Shown here piece after piece: positions 17,232 to 26,241 of a stretch of DNA of 64,000 bases. The number at the start of each line of letters is the position of its first letter. The first letter of the stretch is position 1. The notes below the pieces were generated by a model. The model saw only the letters and a list, made by a program, of their open reading frames with translations, ran no database searches and was not told where the DNA came from. Source of the DNA: Microbulbifer sp. SAOS-129_SWC. GTDB taxonomy: Bacteria; Pseudomonadota; Gammaproteobacteria; Pseudomonadales; Cellvibrionaceae. The DNA lies in the NCBI RefSeq assembly GCF_039696035.1, contig NZ_CP155567.1, forward strand, positions 1,793,001-1,857,000, in the 5' to 3' direction. A program made the translations under genes and the position numbers.

Positions 17232-17891
17232 TCAGTCGCGATCTGGCGCACCCAGTGGGAACAGGGGGCGGTAGGGGCGGGCCTCTTCCACCGCCCGCGC
17301 GAACGACGGGCGCCGCAGCAGCCGCTGCCGGTAGGCGTGAACATTGGCAAAGCCCGGGTCGATCGGGTGGGTCCAGTCGGCGTAGAACAGCGCCGGTGCC
17401 GCGGCGCAATCCGCCAGGCTGAACGCATCGCCGGCCGCCCAGGTGCGGCCCTTCAGCCTGGTGTCGAGCCAGCGGTAGGCCGTCTCCAGCCGCTGCTGTG
17501 CGTCGCTCACACCGAAGGGGTCGCGGCTGTCCTCCGGGCGCAGGCAGTCGATCACCACCTTTGCCTGGGGGGTCATGATGTCCAGGTCAAAGAAGCGATC
17601 CATAAAGCGCACCTCCACAGCCGCGTGATCATCCTCCGGCAACAGTGCCACCGGGCCGCGGTGAGAGAGGTGCAGATACTCAATGATCACGCTCGACTCG
17701 GCGATGGCCCTGTCGCCATCCTCCAGCACCGGGAAGCGCTTGAACGGCCACAGGCGGGCCAGCGTCTCCATATTCTGCGGCTCCTCCGGCGTCAGCTGGC
17801 GGTATTCGAACGGTATGTCGTTCTCGTACAGCGCGATCAGCACCTTCTGGCAGTAAGACGAAAAGGGGTGGGCGTAGAGTTTCAGGGGCAT
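17232..17891 (-). CDS. Glutathione S-transferase family protein
   Basis: 219 residues with an N-terminal thioredoxin-like GST domain (MPLKLYAHPFSSYCQKVLIAL, then WPFKRFPVLEDGD with the conserved cis-Pro, then ESSVIIEYL) and a C-terminal helical domain (WAAGDAFSLADCAAAPAL, the N-capping box). The Ser/Cys near residues 11-14 would bind the glutathione thiol. GAGGAG precedes the ATG at 17891. It may conjugate or reduce electrophiles. The GNAT gene follows upstream by about 80 bp on the same strand. Confidence 0.88.
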   Translation of the reverse strand: MPLKLYAHPFSSYCQKVLIALYENDIPFEYRQLTPEEPQNMETLARLWPFKRFPVLEDGDRAIAESSVIIEYLHLSHRGPVALLPEDDHAAVEVRFMDRFFDLDIMTPQAKVVIDCLRPEDSRDPFGVSDAQQRLETAYRWLDTRLKGRTWAAGDAFSLADCAAAPALFYADWTHPIDPGFANVHAYRQRLLRRPSFARAVEEARPYRPLFPLGAPDRD

Positions 17892-17972
17892 AGCGGTCTC
17901 CTCTCTTGGATGTCGATACCCCTGTTGTCGTTTGCTGTGGCCGGCAATCGACAGTGCGCCGGAAAAATTCTG

Positions 17973-18473
17973 CTATTCAGTGGGTGCGGTTAGCAGGCGC
18001 TGCCAGTAGCCCACATCGATCCAGCGTCCAAACTTGCGCCCGACCTCCTTGAAGTGGGCCACCTGCTTCATTCCGAGCTTTTCGTGCAGGCGCACACTGG
18101 CGTCGTTGGGCAGGGCGATGCCGCCGATGGCGGCGTGAATACCGCCCTGCTGCAGCACTGCAAACAGCGCGCCGTAGAGCGCTGTGCCCAGCCCGCGGCC
18201 GCGGGCCTGCTGATCGAGATAGACGGTGACCTCCACCGAGCGCCGATAGGCGGCGCGGCTGCGCCAGGGGGTGGCGTAGGCGTAACCGAGCAGGCGACCG
18301 TCCTCTTCCGCAACCAGCCACGGCAGCTCTGCCGCGGCCACACCGTCGATACGCCCGGCAATCTCAATGGCCGAGACCGCTTGCGTCTCGAATGTAATGG
18401 TCGTATTGAGCACATAGTGGTTATAGATCGCCGCAATTTGCGCGGCGTCGTCAGCTTGTGCGGGTCTGATCAT
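17973..18473 (-). CDS. GNAT acetyltransferase, phosphinothricin acetyltransferase-like
   Basis: 166 residues. IRPAQADDAAQIAAIYNHYV and TTITFETQ at the N-terminus and the acetyl-CoA loop QQARGRGLGTALYGAL are typical of the PAT/Bar branch of GNATs. The C-terminal HFKEVGRKFGRWIDVGYWQ is also characteristic (W-x-D-V-x-Y-WQ). Such chromosomal homologues act on methionine sulfone, sulfoximine or similar amines, often as detoxification. Substrate is not provable from sequence. Confidence 0.85.
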   Translation of the reverse strand: MIRPAQADDAAQIAAIYNHYVLNTTITFETQAVSAIEIAGRIDGVAAAELPWLVAEEDGRLLGYAYATPWRSRAAYRRSVEVTVYLDQQARGRGLGTALYGALFAVLQQGGIHAAIGGIALPNDASVRLHEKLGMKQVAHFKEVGRKFGRWIDVGYWQRLLTAPTE

Positions 18474-18755
18474 GTTGCGGGGGCCGTGTTATCGGTGGAC
18501 AGATTGCACAGCGCGCTGAGCATCGCCTGCCTGGATGACAGCGCCGGGCTGTGCCCACAGCGCGTGGCATGCACTTTGCGACCTGATTATTTTACGGATG
18601 CCGGAAGCGGAAAACGTTTTAAGGCTATCTTATTGGTGGGCGGAAAAGAACAGGGCGTAGATAACCGCCCTGAGGGGCTGTGGCCGCCGGCATTGCGCGG
18701 CGGCGGATTTCAATTTTATAGGCCGTCCATCGATCGTAGAGATCCGGGGCTGATG

Positions 18756-19190
18756 TTATTCGTCCAGGAGAATGCCGGAACCGCCCATTTCCTTGGGGAA
18801 GTCCTTCAATTTCGGTAACCCATCCCTGATGCGCAGCTTCGTCTCCTGGTAATTGACATGCACAGTGGGTTCGTAGGGCAGGTCGGGAATGACTGCCGCA
18901 TACACATCGGTGAGCCCCATACCGGGATGCTCGGAAAATATGTGCCCGCCACAGACCTGGCACCATTTGCGGTAGGTATTCGGCGTCTTGTGGTAGGTGC
19001 CGATCTTGTCCTGCCCCTGGGTAACCTCAACGGCTTCCGGTTTCCACAACGTAAAGGCATTTACCGGCCCCGCCGACCAGCTCCGGCAGGACTCGCAATG
19101 GCAGTATCCCATCGCGGCGGGTGCGCCGGTTACCCTGATCCGGACAGCGCCGCAGAAGCAGCTGCCGTCGTAGGAGTTTTCATCGCTCAT
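18756..19190 (-). CDS. GFA-family zinc-binding protein (CENP-V/GFA fold)
   Basis: 144 residues from the ATG at 19190, which is preceded by GGAGAG. The zinc ligands are seen as GSCFCGAV, CHCESCRSW and CQVCGGH. The family includes glutathione-dependent formaldehyde-activating enzyme, but most bacterial members lack a proven reaction. A longer in-frame extension to 19301 has no family resemblance. A second, only distantly similar GFA protein is encoded at 23953-24336. Confidence 0.85.
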   Translation of the reverse strand: MSDENSYDGSCFCGAVRIRVTGAPAAMGYCHCESCRSWSAGPVNAFTLWKPEAVEVTQGQDKIGTYHKTPNTYRKWCQVCGGHIFSEHPGMGLTDVYAAVIPDLPYEPTVHVNYQETKLRIRDGLPKLKDFPKEMGGSGILLDE

Positions 19191-19499
19191 GAGTCTCTCC
19201 CTTAATCGGTTGCCGCAGCGTCCTCGCCGCGGCCGATGTAAAGGGTAGACCAATCTTTGCGTCGGGAATGCGGCGGCACAGGGCGAGACTCGCGATGCCA
19301 CAACAGCGCTTTGGGAACGGTTGGCCGCCGGGTGGCGCTATTTAGTGGGCCATGCGGTTAACCCTGTAACCGATCGCCGCGCCACAGCCACCATGGCGGT
19401 GTTGAGAAAGCGTGAAATAACGCGGCTATTCCGGCGCTTTTTCTCCGGCGCTTTCCCGTCTTGCCCTGGGACCTGTAGCTGTGCGCTTTAGTGGCCGAA
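19191..19499. other. Intergenic region without a clear gene
   Basis: About 310 bp between the GFA gene and the end of the LysR gene. Only short GC-rich frames; I see no promoter or repeat worth naming. Confidence 0.5.
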
Positions 19500-20426
19500 T
19501 CAACCGTATGACCCACTGGAACCGCGCGCGCCGGCTTCGTCCTGCCCGTCGATCCAGTAACGGCGACACACTTCGATAAAGTCCTGCGCCACCGGGCTCA
19601 GATCCCGATCCCTGCGATAGAACAGGCCCACCTGGCGCTCGATACGCGCAAAATCGAATTCATGCAGCGCGCGGAAGTGCTGCACCTGCGGCAGCTGCCG
19701 CCTCACCTCGGTGCTGACGTAGCCCACCGCCAGCCCGCGGTCGATCAGATTGAGACGCACGTTCAGGCTGCTGATCTGCCAGATCATGCGGAAGCGATCG
19801 CGCAGCTTCTCCTGGTACGGACGCTGGTCCGGCTCGTCCAGCGACGACACCACCAGCGGGATGCGCTGCAGATCGTCGGTGGTCATCTCGGCGCGGTGCA
19901 GCGGATGCGCCGGGCTGATCATCAGCAGGCGGTGTTCGTTGTACAGCGGCGCGGTCGCGAAGCGGTTCATATGGGTCTGGAAGGGCCCCAGCCCCAGCTC
20001 GACCTCGCCGCTCATGACCGCCTGCACGATGGCGCGGGAGGGCTGTTCCACCAGCCGCAGGCGCGCCTCCGGCCAGCGGTGGATAAAGGTGTTAATCAGG
20101 TCTGCCCCGGCGAAGCGGTTGTTGGTGCTGTCGATGGCCACGCTCAGCTGCTGGTCGAGGCCGCGCGCCAGCCGCGACAGGTCCGCCAGCGCTGCCTGCT
20201 CCTGCTGCAGCTGGTCGTCGACGTAGCGATACAGGCGGCGGCCGGCGCGGGTCAGGCGCACCGGGCGGTCGCGGATCAGCAGCGGCTGGTTCAGCTTGGT
20301 TTCCAGCTGCTTGATCGCCTGGCTTACCGCCGACTGGGTCAGGTGCAGCTCCTGGGCCGCGGCGCGAAAGCCGCCCGAGCGGGCTACTGAATGAAAGATA
20401 CGTATCTCGCCGCTTTCCAGGCGCAT
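19500..20426 (-). CDS. LysR-family transcriptional regulator
   Basis: 308 residues: winged helix at the N-terminus (FHSVARSGGFRAAAQELHLTQSAVSQAIKQLE) and a periplasmic-binding-like effector domain. It is transcribed divergently from the citrate synthase gene with a 100-bp, AT-rich intergenic region, the usual sign that a LysR protein controls its neighbour. An acidic or acyl-CoA-related effector is possible but unproven. Confidence 0.9.
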   Translation of the reverse strand: MRLESGEIRIFHSVARSGGFRAAAQELHLTQSAVSQAIKQLETKLNQPLLIRDRPVRLTRAGRRLYRYVDDQLQQEQAALADLSRLARGLDQQLSVAIDSTNNRFAGADLINTFIHRWPEARLRLVEQPSRAIVQAVMSGEVELGLGPFQTHMNRFATAPLYNEHRLLMISPAHPLHRAEMTTDDLQRIPLVVSSLDEPDQRPYQEKLRDRFRMIWQISSLNVRLNLIDRGLAVGYVSTEVRRQLPQVQHFRALHEFDFARIERQVGLFYRRDRDLSPVAQDFIEVCRRYWIDGQDEAGARGSSGSYG

Positions 20427-20526
20427 GATAAGTCCTACTAATCATTTGTTTATAAAGTTTAATTAGATTAACAGTGCTCCAGCCACTTTAATACATTCAT
20501 CACAAACACAGTGTGAGGAGATTGTC

Positions 20527-21630
20527 ATGACAGAGGAAATCAACGCCGGTCTGGAAGGCGTTGTCGTGGGGAAAACGGAACTGTCCAACGTCGAGGGCGA
20601 ACTCGGCCGGCTGACCTATCGCGGCGAGCCGATCGAAGCGCTGGTGAAACGGGACTTTGCCGCCGTACTCAACTGGCTGATGACCGGCGACTGGCTGGAT
20701 GAGGCGCAGAGCCAGGCACTGGACCGCTGGCTGGCTGACGAATCCGAACTGACCGCGATAGAGACGCGGGTGCTGGAACAGCTGCCCCGCGACACCCATC
20801 CGATGGCGGTGCTGCAGGCGTTGGCCCCCATCGCCGACCTGACCCCGGCGCAGCAACCGCCGGCCTGGCTGGGTGAAGAGTGGGTACCGGGCATGGTACT
20901 GGCAGCGCGCATCAACGCCGCCGTCAGGATCTGGCACAACCTGAGCCAGCGCGGCGAACTCTTCGCCGTACCCGCCGGCCTCGGCTTCCTCGAAAAGCTG
21001 CTCTACGGCCTCAACGGCAGCGCGCCCGACGCGGCGGCGCTGCAGGCGATCAACACCACGCAGATACTGCAGCTGGACCACAGCTTCAATGCCGGCACCT
21101 TCGCCGGGCGGGTCATCGCCAGCACCGGCGCGAGCCTGTCCGCCAGTGTCGCCGGCAGCCTCGGCGCCCTGTCCGGCCCGCTGCACGGCGGCGCCGATGA
21201 GGCGGCGGTGATGATGGCGCGCGAGATCGGCAGCCCCGATAAGGCTGATGCCTGGGTGCGCGAGGCGCTGGCCAACAAGGTCAAGATCATGGGCATGGGC
21301 CACCGCGAGTACAAACGCCTGGACCCCCGCGCCGCCATCCTCAAACCCATGGCCCGCCACTTCTGCGAAGGCACCGAATGGCAGACGCTGATGGAAACCC
21401 TGGTGGCAGTGGAAGACACCTGCCAGGACGTCTTCAGTGCGAAAGGCAAAGAGATCCACGCGAACCTGGAATTCTACAAGGGCGCCGTCTACCTGGCGCT
21501 GGGCATTCCCGAGCGCTACTTCACTTCGCTGTTTGCGTGCAGCCGGGTGTTTGGCTGGATTTCACATTTCCACGAGTTCAACCGGGACCCGCGGTTGATT
21601 CGGCCGCGGGCGCTGTACGTAGGGCGTTGA
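20527..21630 (+). CDS. Citrate synthase-family protein (citrate/2-methylcitrate synthase type)
   Basis: 367 residues, the length of the short (type I, Bacillus-like) citrate synthases. His185 (LDHSFNAGTF), His220 (SGPLHGGADEA) and His259 (GMGHREYKRLDPRA) match conserved histidines, the latter two equivalent to E. coli His264 and His305. The position of the catalytic Asp (NVDFY in most enzymes) reads NLEFYKG, so Glu315. C-terminal RLIRPRALYVGR keeps the arginines that bind the substrate. The gene has its own strong site (GAGGAG before 20527) and is divergent from a LysR regulator, suggesting an inducible enzyme, perhaps for propionate or an itaconate-type acid rather than the main citric-acid cycle. 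Its 3' third occurs twice more downstream as pseudogenes. Confidence 0.85.
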   Translation: MTEEINAGLEGVVVGKTELSNVEGELGRLTYRGEPIEALVKRDFAAVLNWLMTGDWLDEAQSQALDRWLADESELTAIETRVLEQLPRDTHPMAVLQALAPIADLTPAQQPPAWLGEEWVPGMVLAARINAAVRIWHNLSQRGELFAVPAGLGFLEKLLYGLNGSAPDAAALQAINTTQILQLDHSFNAGTFAGRVIASTGASLSASVAGSLGALSGPLHGGADEAAVMMAREIGSPDKADAWVREALANKVKIMGMGHREYKRLDPRAAILKPMARHFCEGTEWQTLMETLVAVEDTCQDVFSAKGKEIHANLEFYKGAVYLALGIPERYFTSLFACSRVFGWISHFHEFNRDPRLIRPRALYVGR

Positions 21631-22023
21631 GGCGGTTGTGCCGGTGGGGTAGGGAACTCCTGCCGGCACCTCGAATCGAGTTTTCGGCTGGAAGGGCTGT
21701 CCGTCTGCGTCATAAACCGCTGCGTTGGCAGAGCGGGTGGGTGGGAAGTGAGCGCTGCAGTTCACGGCGCAGAGCATCTTCTGCTGACACCGTTTATCAG
21801 GCCCTAATGCCCTCAGAAGTCCCGGGTCGCTTCTGGAGCGAAAGGTGTTTAGGCGGAGCTGCGCGCCCCTGCACTCCTTCATTCAAGACGCGCCGGACAC
21901 CCTGGATGACATGATTATGTTTCTGAACGCGCACCTTGGCTCCAATTGAACGGGCACCATCGCCGTTTTTGCCAACCCACAGATACACGAAAAGCCGTAT
22001 GGAAACTGGCCACCCGAGCTCTC
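21631..22023. other. Citrate synthase 3' flank, with part of the duplicated segment and a possible gene remnant
   Basis: 21631 to about 21754 is similar to the DNA after the citrate synthase fragment at 27583-27700, so the duplicated unit extends beyond the stop codon. Near 21857-21949 one frame reads APLHSFIQDAPDTLDDMIMF then a stop after LNAHLGSN, which looks like the C-terminal tail of a broken hydrolase gene, but I cannot name it. Confidence 0.5.
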
Positions 22024-23424
22024 CTAAAAATAATACCCAAAATTAATATTCAGGCGAGAGTTCCAGCGGTCATTGCCATCGATACCAAAATCCCCAACGC
22101 CATCAAAGATATTTGTGTAGTCGTCACCCTCATTGCCGACAAACAGGTTTCCGTTTGAGCGCACGTAATCTGTGTATATGTACCAACCACCATTGGACCA
22201 GGCGGCTCCGATGGTGATCAGCTCGCTGTCACCGATATGTTCGCTCTTTTTTCGGATAGCGCTGTATTCAATATACGGGATCACATAATCCAGCCAGGAA
22301 ATACTCTCGGTGGTGTATTTGTAGCTCAACGAAATCGCCGGTATCCACGCGTCTGTGGCCACCGGCCAGGCAAAGTCGTAGGCACCCATTGGGACCAGCT
22401 CGCTCGTACCCAGGAGATTATCCTCGCCGATATTGATCTTGTAGCGGGTGAGCTGACTCGCCAGCGTAAATCCACACACCTTATTGACCATATGTACAGA
22501 GGCCGCCCAGTGGTCGCCGTTTTCGACATCCCTTCCGAGAAGTCTGCCCCGCTGTACGGACAAACCGAGGTCCGTGGTAATTTTCGCATTCCGGAAGTGG
22601 CGTATTACACGGCCATTTACCTGGCTGCGCTCACTGTAGCCATTTTCAATGGCCGGGACGACACTGCCGTCATCCAGTATCGCGGAGCGCCACCTCACCA
22701 CATCGTAACTGTACCGCGCACTGTCCGCGCTGGCGCCTTTCCAGTTGCCTTCGCTGCCCTCGAAATAGGCAAGTGCCAGATCCCAGTCCCCCCGTTTAGT
22801 CAGGTACTTGATCCCCAGGTCCATATCGTCAGACAGGCCCACATAATAATGCTGATCGAAGAACCAGCTCTGCGACACTCCGTACGGCCCGGGCCCAAAT
22901 GGAACCCTGGTCACACCGACCTGGATTTGACCGGCCTCGTCAAACTCGTACCCCAGCCAGCCGGTATGCAGAAAGTTATAGCCATCGTACCAGCGGTACT
23001 CCAGCTTACCCCTCAGGTGGCCGCTTTCAAGCGACGCATTGATGCGGAAGGTATCCAGCTCCACATTGCCGCCGTTGCCCCCGCGCTGCGGCGCCTTGCC
23101 AACCACCACGTAGTCCCCGTGGATGTAACTGACCCGAATAGCGCCACCTAAAGTGACCGGGCCAAACCTGATTTCCTTGTCTTCCTCCTTGGCTTGCGTG
23201 TCTTCTTCCTTAGCCTGCTTGTCGGCGGAAGACTCTGTCACCTTGTCGGGATCGGACACCACGGCAACTTCATCATCAGCAAAGGCGGGCAGGCTCACGA
23301 GCGCACACAGCAGCAAGCCGCACGGTGATAGAGCCGCAAGATAACGTGTACAAGAAGATATGGAGCAGGCAGAGCCCACCACGTGCGAAGCAACCTGAAA
23401 TTTTCCCACAAGGGATAAAAACAT
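22024..23424 (-). CDS. Outer-membrane porin-like beta-barrel protein
   Basis: 466 residues. A signal peptide ends near LVSLPAFA, followed by an acidic, lysine-rich, probably coiled stretch (AVVSDPDKVTESSADKQAKEE), then about 380 residues of alternating strands ending in NSRLNINFGYYF, with a terminal phenylalanine as required by the BAM machinery. Parts (VELDTFRINASLESGHLRGKL) resemble the phosphate-selective porin O/P group. Substrate is unknown. It sits between the intact citrate synthase and its first fragment, and has no co-directional neighbour close by. Confidence 0.75.
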   Translation of the reverse strand: MFLSLVGKFQVASHVVGSACSISSCTRYLAALSPCGLLLCALVSLPAFADDEVAVVSDPDKVTESSADKQAKEEDTQAKEEDKEIRFGPVTLGGAIRVSYIHGDYVVVGKAPQRGGNGGNVELDTFRINASLESGHLRGKLEYRWYDGYNFLHTGWLGYEFDEAGQIQVGVTRVPFGPGPYGVSQSWFFDQHYYVGLSDDMDLGIKYLTKRGDWDLALAYFEGSEGNWKGASADSARYSYDVVRWRSAILDDGSVVPAIENGYSERSQVNGRVIRHFRNAKITTDLGLSVQRGRLLGRDVENGDHWAASVHMVNKVCGFTLASQLTRYKINIGEDNLLGTSELVPMGAYDFAWPVATDAWIPAISLSYKYTTESISWLDYVIPYIEYSAIRKKSEHIGDSELITIGAAWSNGGWYIYTDYVRSNGNLFVGNEGDDYTNIFDGVGDFGIDGNDRWNSRLNINFGYYF

Positions 23425-23952
23425 CTGAATTAATAACCCGTCGATTTTCAGGCTGATGCAGCCTGCACTTCCGCTTTAACTTATCGAAGGTATCCCTTAT
23501 CGCCCCGCCAAAGCTTCGTTGGGTGCTGGAACTTCACGCCAGTCTACCCAACCCGGCTAGCGCGGCAGGCAGGCGAACGGCGCGCCTGGCAGGAGGCACA
23601 CTCTGCCCGTCAATTTATGTTAGCTGTAAGTACGACAGGGGAAGGGACAAAGACGGGGCTTTTTACCAATCGCGCCGCCTAATGCCTTGTAATCCAGCGG
23701 TGCGGCGCGTTATAGCGCGCACTCGCCGGTGCGCCTTAAGGACGATGCTTTTTACGCAATCATCCCGGGTCTTTAGGCTCGATATGATGCCAAAACAGCT
23801 AAGCGTGGCCTTATTCCCGGGGGCAGGAAAGGGAACAAAATTTAGAATTTTTCGGGAAGGGCAAAGAGATCGGCGACGTGGTTTCCAGCTGGACGAATTG
23901 TCGAGTGGTACCTATTAAATTCCAAGCGCCGAATAGAGGAAGCGATAAGCGC
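23425..23952. other. Intergenic region with short palindromes
   Basis: About 530 bp. An 8-bp perfect dyad (CGCGCCGC at 23671-23678, GCGGCGCG at 23702-23709) encloses GCCTAAT- and CGTTAT-like ends, faintly like an attC core but too short. No coding frame is convincing. Confidence 0.5.
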
Positions 23953-24336
23953 TCAATCCAGGAATTTCCATGTATCCGCTCCATCGAACTGCCTGACGGC
24001 GACCGACTCCAGGAGCTCGGGTGCAAAGTTCCGTAGGTTCACGCCATGACGAGCGCCGGTTGTGGGTTGCAGCGGCTCCCAGTGGGTGACGATTCCGCAG
24101 GTCTTGCACCGAAAGTTCCTCAGGGTCCGATCCCCCCAGAGGTAGCTTTCCGTGTTCTCGGGGTGGCCCTGGATAACCACCGTACCAAGCTCATAGTAGG
24201 CCCATATCCCTCCCGTGCGCTGGCATAACGAGCAGTTGCAACTGGTCGCGGTTTCGGGCGCCGCCGGTAGGGTAAGGCGGACCGAGCCACAATGGCATGC
24301 ACCGTGCAGCGGTAGTTGGGGCTGTTCTTGTTTCAC
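23953..24336 (-). CDS. GFA-family zinc-binding protein (cassette gene)
   Basis: 127 residues. Zinc ligands are visible as GACHCGSV, CNCSLCQRTGG and CKTCG. The function is unknown, as for most GFA proteins. It begins 27 bp after the GTTAGGC end of the attC-like site at 24363-24452, read on the minus strand, which is the expected position of the first gene of an integron cassette. No clear attC follows its stop codon, so the outer end of this cassette seems lost or decayed. Confidence 0.8.
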   Translation of the reverse strand: MKQEQPQLPLHGACHCGSVRLTLPAAPETATSCNCSLCQRTGGIWAYYELGTVVIQGHPENTESYLWGDRTLRNFRCKTCGIVTHWEPLQPTTGARHGVNLRNFAPELLESVAVRQFDGADTWKFLD

Positions 24337-24362
24337 GGGAATGCATCCTTGGTTGTGATGCC

Positions 24363-24452
24363 GCCTAACGGACGGCCTCGGGGCGGCTGGAGCGTAACCT
24401 AAACCCTCCCAGCTGCGTTTGCCGCGGCGACGACTATAGCCGCATGTTAGAG
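24363..24452 (-). repeat. attC-like recombination site A
   Basis: On the minus strand it starts with CTCTAAC and ends with GTTAGGC, 90 bp apart, with inner arms CAGCTGGGAG and CTCCAGCCGC that pair imperfectly. These match the R'' and R' core boxes of integron attC sites. The GFA gene starts just after the GTTAGGC end. Confidence 0.65.
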
Positions 24453-24539
24453 CATTCTGCTCATCTCCAATACTCTACCACTTTGGAAATGTTATCGCCG
24501 CGGAACTGAAAGCCGCTTCTTCGCTCCTGTTGGCACAAA

Positions 24540-24935
24540 ACGAACAAAAGATTAGCAATACCTCCGCCCATGGCCCGCCAGTTCTGCGAGGGCATTGAAT
24601 GGCAGACGCTGATGGCACCCCAGGTAGAGGTGCAGGACACCTGCCGGAACGTCTTCAGTGCGAAAGGCAAGGAGATTCACGCGAACCTGGAATTCTACAA
24701 CGGCGCGGTCTGCCTGGCGCTGGGTATTGCGGAGCGCTACTTCGCCTTGCTGTTCGCGTGCAGCCGGGTGTTTGGCTGGACCTCACACGTTCACGAGTTC
24801 AACCGGGATCCGCGGCTGATCCGGCCGCGGGCGCTGTACGTCAGCCGTTGAGTTGGTTGTGCCGGCGGGCCATCTATGCTGACGCAGGCGATGCTCCCGC
24901 CGGTATCCCGAGCCGGTTTGCCGGCTGGGGATGCT
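24540..24935 (+). pseudogene. Citrate synthase 3'-end fragment (first duplicate)
   Basis: An open frame at 24570-24851 encodes 93 residues matching the last 93 residues of the protein at 20527-21630 (MARQFCEGIEWQTLM, NLEFYNGAVC, RLIRPRALYVSR) with no indels but many substitutions. All sites for CoA binding and the first histidines are missing, so it cannot be an enzyme. Similarity extends past the stop codon toward 24935. It carries the same Glu in place of the usual catalytic Asp. DNA identity by eye is in the mid-80 percent range, so it is an old copy rather than an assembly artefact. Confidence 0.85.
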
Positions 24936-24941
24936 GCCGTT

Positions 24942-25256
24942 TCAGGTACTCTGATCTTCGAACAGGAACATTTGCACGTCCTCGTCGTTGGGCGCCAGAA
25001 TTCGGCGGTCCGCAGCACAAGCCTGCCCGCACTCGCTTGCAAATGCTGCTTTAATGGCATCCATCGATTCAAAGTGCAGAGTGCCTATGAGGTAAGGACT
25101 ATCCGCACCTGCCAGGGCGACGATGGGGCCCTTGCTGATCTCGTAGCGCTTGAGACCGGGCAGCTGTTTGGCCAATGGAATATGAACATCGAAATAATGT
25201 TTATCGAAGGCTGCCGGATCTGCAGGGGCCTTGTAAATAACCAGCATACGCGCCAT
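24942..25256 (-). CDS. EthD-family protein
   Basis: 104 residues with the dimeric ferredoxin-like EthD fold: MARMLVIYKAPADPAAFDKHYFDVHIPLAKQLPGL is the family pattern. EthD proteins accompany oxidative degradation genes; several act as small enzymes or stability factors. It is the last gene of a three-gene minus-strand unit (DUF899 protein, small MCPLC protein, EthD). An AGGAGGG site precedes the ATG at 25256. Confidence 0.82.
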   Translation of the reverse strand: MARMLVIYKAPADPAAFDKHYFDVHIPLAKQLPGLKRYEISKGPIVALAGADSPYLIGTLHFESMDAIKAAFASECGQACAADRRILAPNDEDVQMFLFEDQST

Positions 25257-25265
25257 ACCACCCTC

Positions 25266-25436
25266 CTATTTGGGTTTAATAATATTCGTCTGCGCAAGAG
25301 CTTTTGCCTTGCACCTGGTTCTTGAGGCTGACTTCCGTCTGTGCCAGTAAACCGCCGCGGTGGCGGCGCAGCTGCTGCCTGCGCCTCCGACAAGCATCCG
25401 GGTTGTCAGCCCGGTCAGGGCACACAGCGGACACAT
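25266..25436 (-). CDS. Small membrane-type protein beginning MCPLC
   Basis: A 56-residue frame starting MCPLCALTGLTTRMLVGGAG, with a CxxC at the N-terminus, one hydrophobic glycine/alanine-rich segment and a basic tail ending IIKPK. GGGGGA lies about 7 bp upstream of the ATG at 25436. Its stop codon at 25266-25268 overlaps the ribosome-binding site of the EthD gene, so translation is probably coupled. Small proteins that start MCPxC occur in many Proteobacteria without known function; this resemblance is from memory. Confidence 0.6.
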   Translation of the reverse strand: MCPLCALTGLTTRMLVGGAGSSCAATAAVYWHRRKSASRTRCKAKALAQTNIIKPK

Positions 25437-25448
25437 TGCCAGTCCCCC

Positions 25449-26096
25449 TTAATATTCGTCGTGTTTGTGCCACCACTGGTAGGGCGGCGTTTGGTGGACG
25501 CATTCCGGGCTGTCCTCCCAGAGTTCCTGGCGGCCCATTGGGGTGAGATCGAGATAAGAAAAATTGGAGCCCAAGTATTCCGCGCCGCGGAGGGTGGTGT
25601 GGTAGCTGCGATAAATAGTGTCCTTGTCGCGGATAAATACACTCACGCCAAACATTTCGCCGTTCTCGCGGGTCGCATCGAAATCCCGGTTGAAATCGCT
25701 ACCTGCGGAGGAGTACCACGGAAACTCCCAACCCATACGTTCCTTGAAGGCGGCGAGCTTTGCGTAGGGGGCGAGGGATACCAGTACCAGCGAAGTGTCG
25801 CGCGCATGGATGTGGGCGATATGCCCCATATTGTCGACCATCATCGAACAGCCGGTGCACGGCGATTCGGCAAACATGAAGTGGTAGACAATCAACTGTC
25901 GGCGCCCTTCAAACAGGTCCAGGAGGCTGACCTGGCCCTCGGGGCCGGTAAAGCGATAATTCTTGCTGACTTCTGTTATCGGCAGGCGACGGCGTTCGGC
26001 GTTTAACGCATCCCGCAGCCGGGTGTGTTCCTTCTCCTTGATTCGAAAGGCTTCCAGCGCACTCTGCCATTCCTGTGTATCGACGATCCGGTTCAT
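25449..26096 (-). CDS. DUF899 thioredoxin-fold protein
   Basis: 215 residues from the ATG at 26096 (MNRIVDTQEWQSAL), preceded by GGAGGT. The core YHFMFAESPCTGCSMMVDNMGHIAHIHARD has a CTGC pair in a thioredoxin-like setting, and VSLAPYAKLAAFKERMGWEFPWYSS is the DUF899 hallmark. A dithiol redox or peroxide-related role is likely, but no reaction is proven. It is divergent from the GlxA-type regulator 145 bp away and leads the unit that includes the small MCPLC protein and EthD. Confidence 0.85.
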   Translation of the reverse strand: MNRIVDTQEWQSALEAFRIKEKEHTRLRDALNAERRRLPITEVSKNYRFTGPEGQVSLLDLFEGRRQLIVYHFMFAESPCTGCSMMVDNMGHIAHIHARDTSLVLVSLAPYAKLAAFKERMGWEFPWYSSAGSDFNRDFDATRENGEMFGVSVFIRDKDTIYRSYHTTLRGAEYLGSNFSYLDLTPMGRQELWEDSPECVHQTPPYQWWHKHDEY

Positions 26097-26241
26097 AGTG
26101 ACCTCCGTTTTCAGTGTCCGGGTCAGTATGGTGCTAGATGCCCTGGCGAGCACTGTGCTCAAATGACGGGGGCAGGGTGGTTTTGTGCCATCCACTCGCC
26201 TATGATCTTCCGCAGTGAAAGGGACGCAGGAGCGTACGACA

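Noticed and set aside
18625..18966. Minus-strand frame overlapping the GFA gene
   Set aside because: Different frame from the zinc-binding GFA protein; no motif or start signal.
23671..23713. Additional attC site downstream of the GFA gene
   Set aside because: The core boxes are only about 37 bp apart and one has a mismatch in the essential GTT; treated as a plain palindrome.
24599..25054. 151-residue frame overlapping the citrate synthase fragment
   Set aside because: Out-of-frame shadow of the fragment with no family resemblance.
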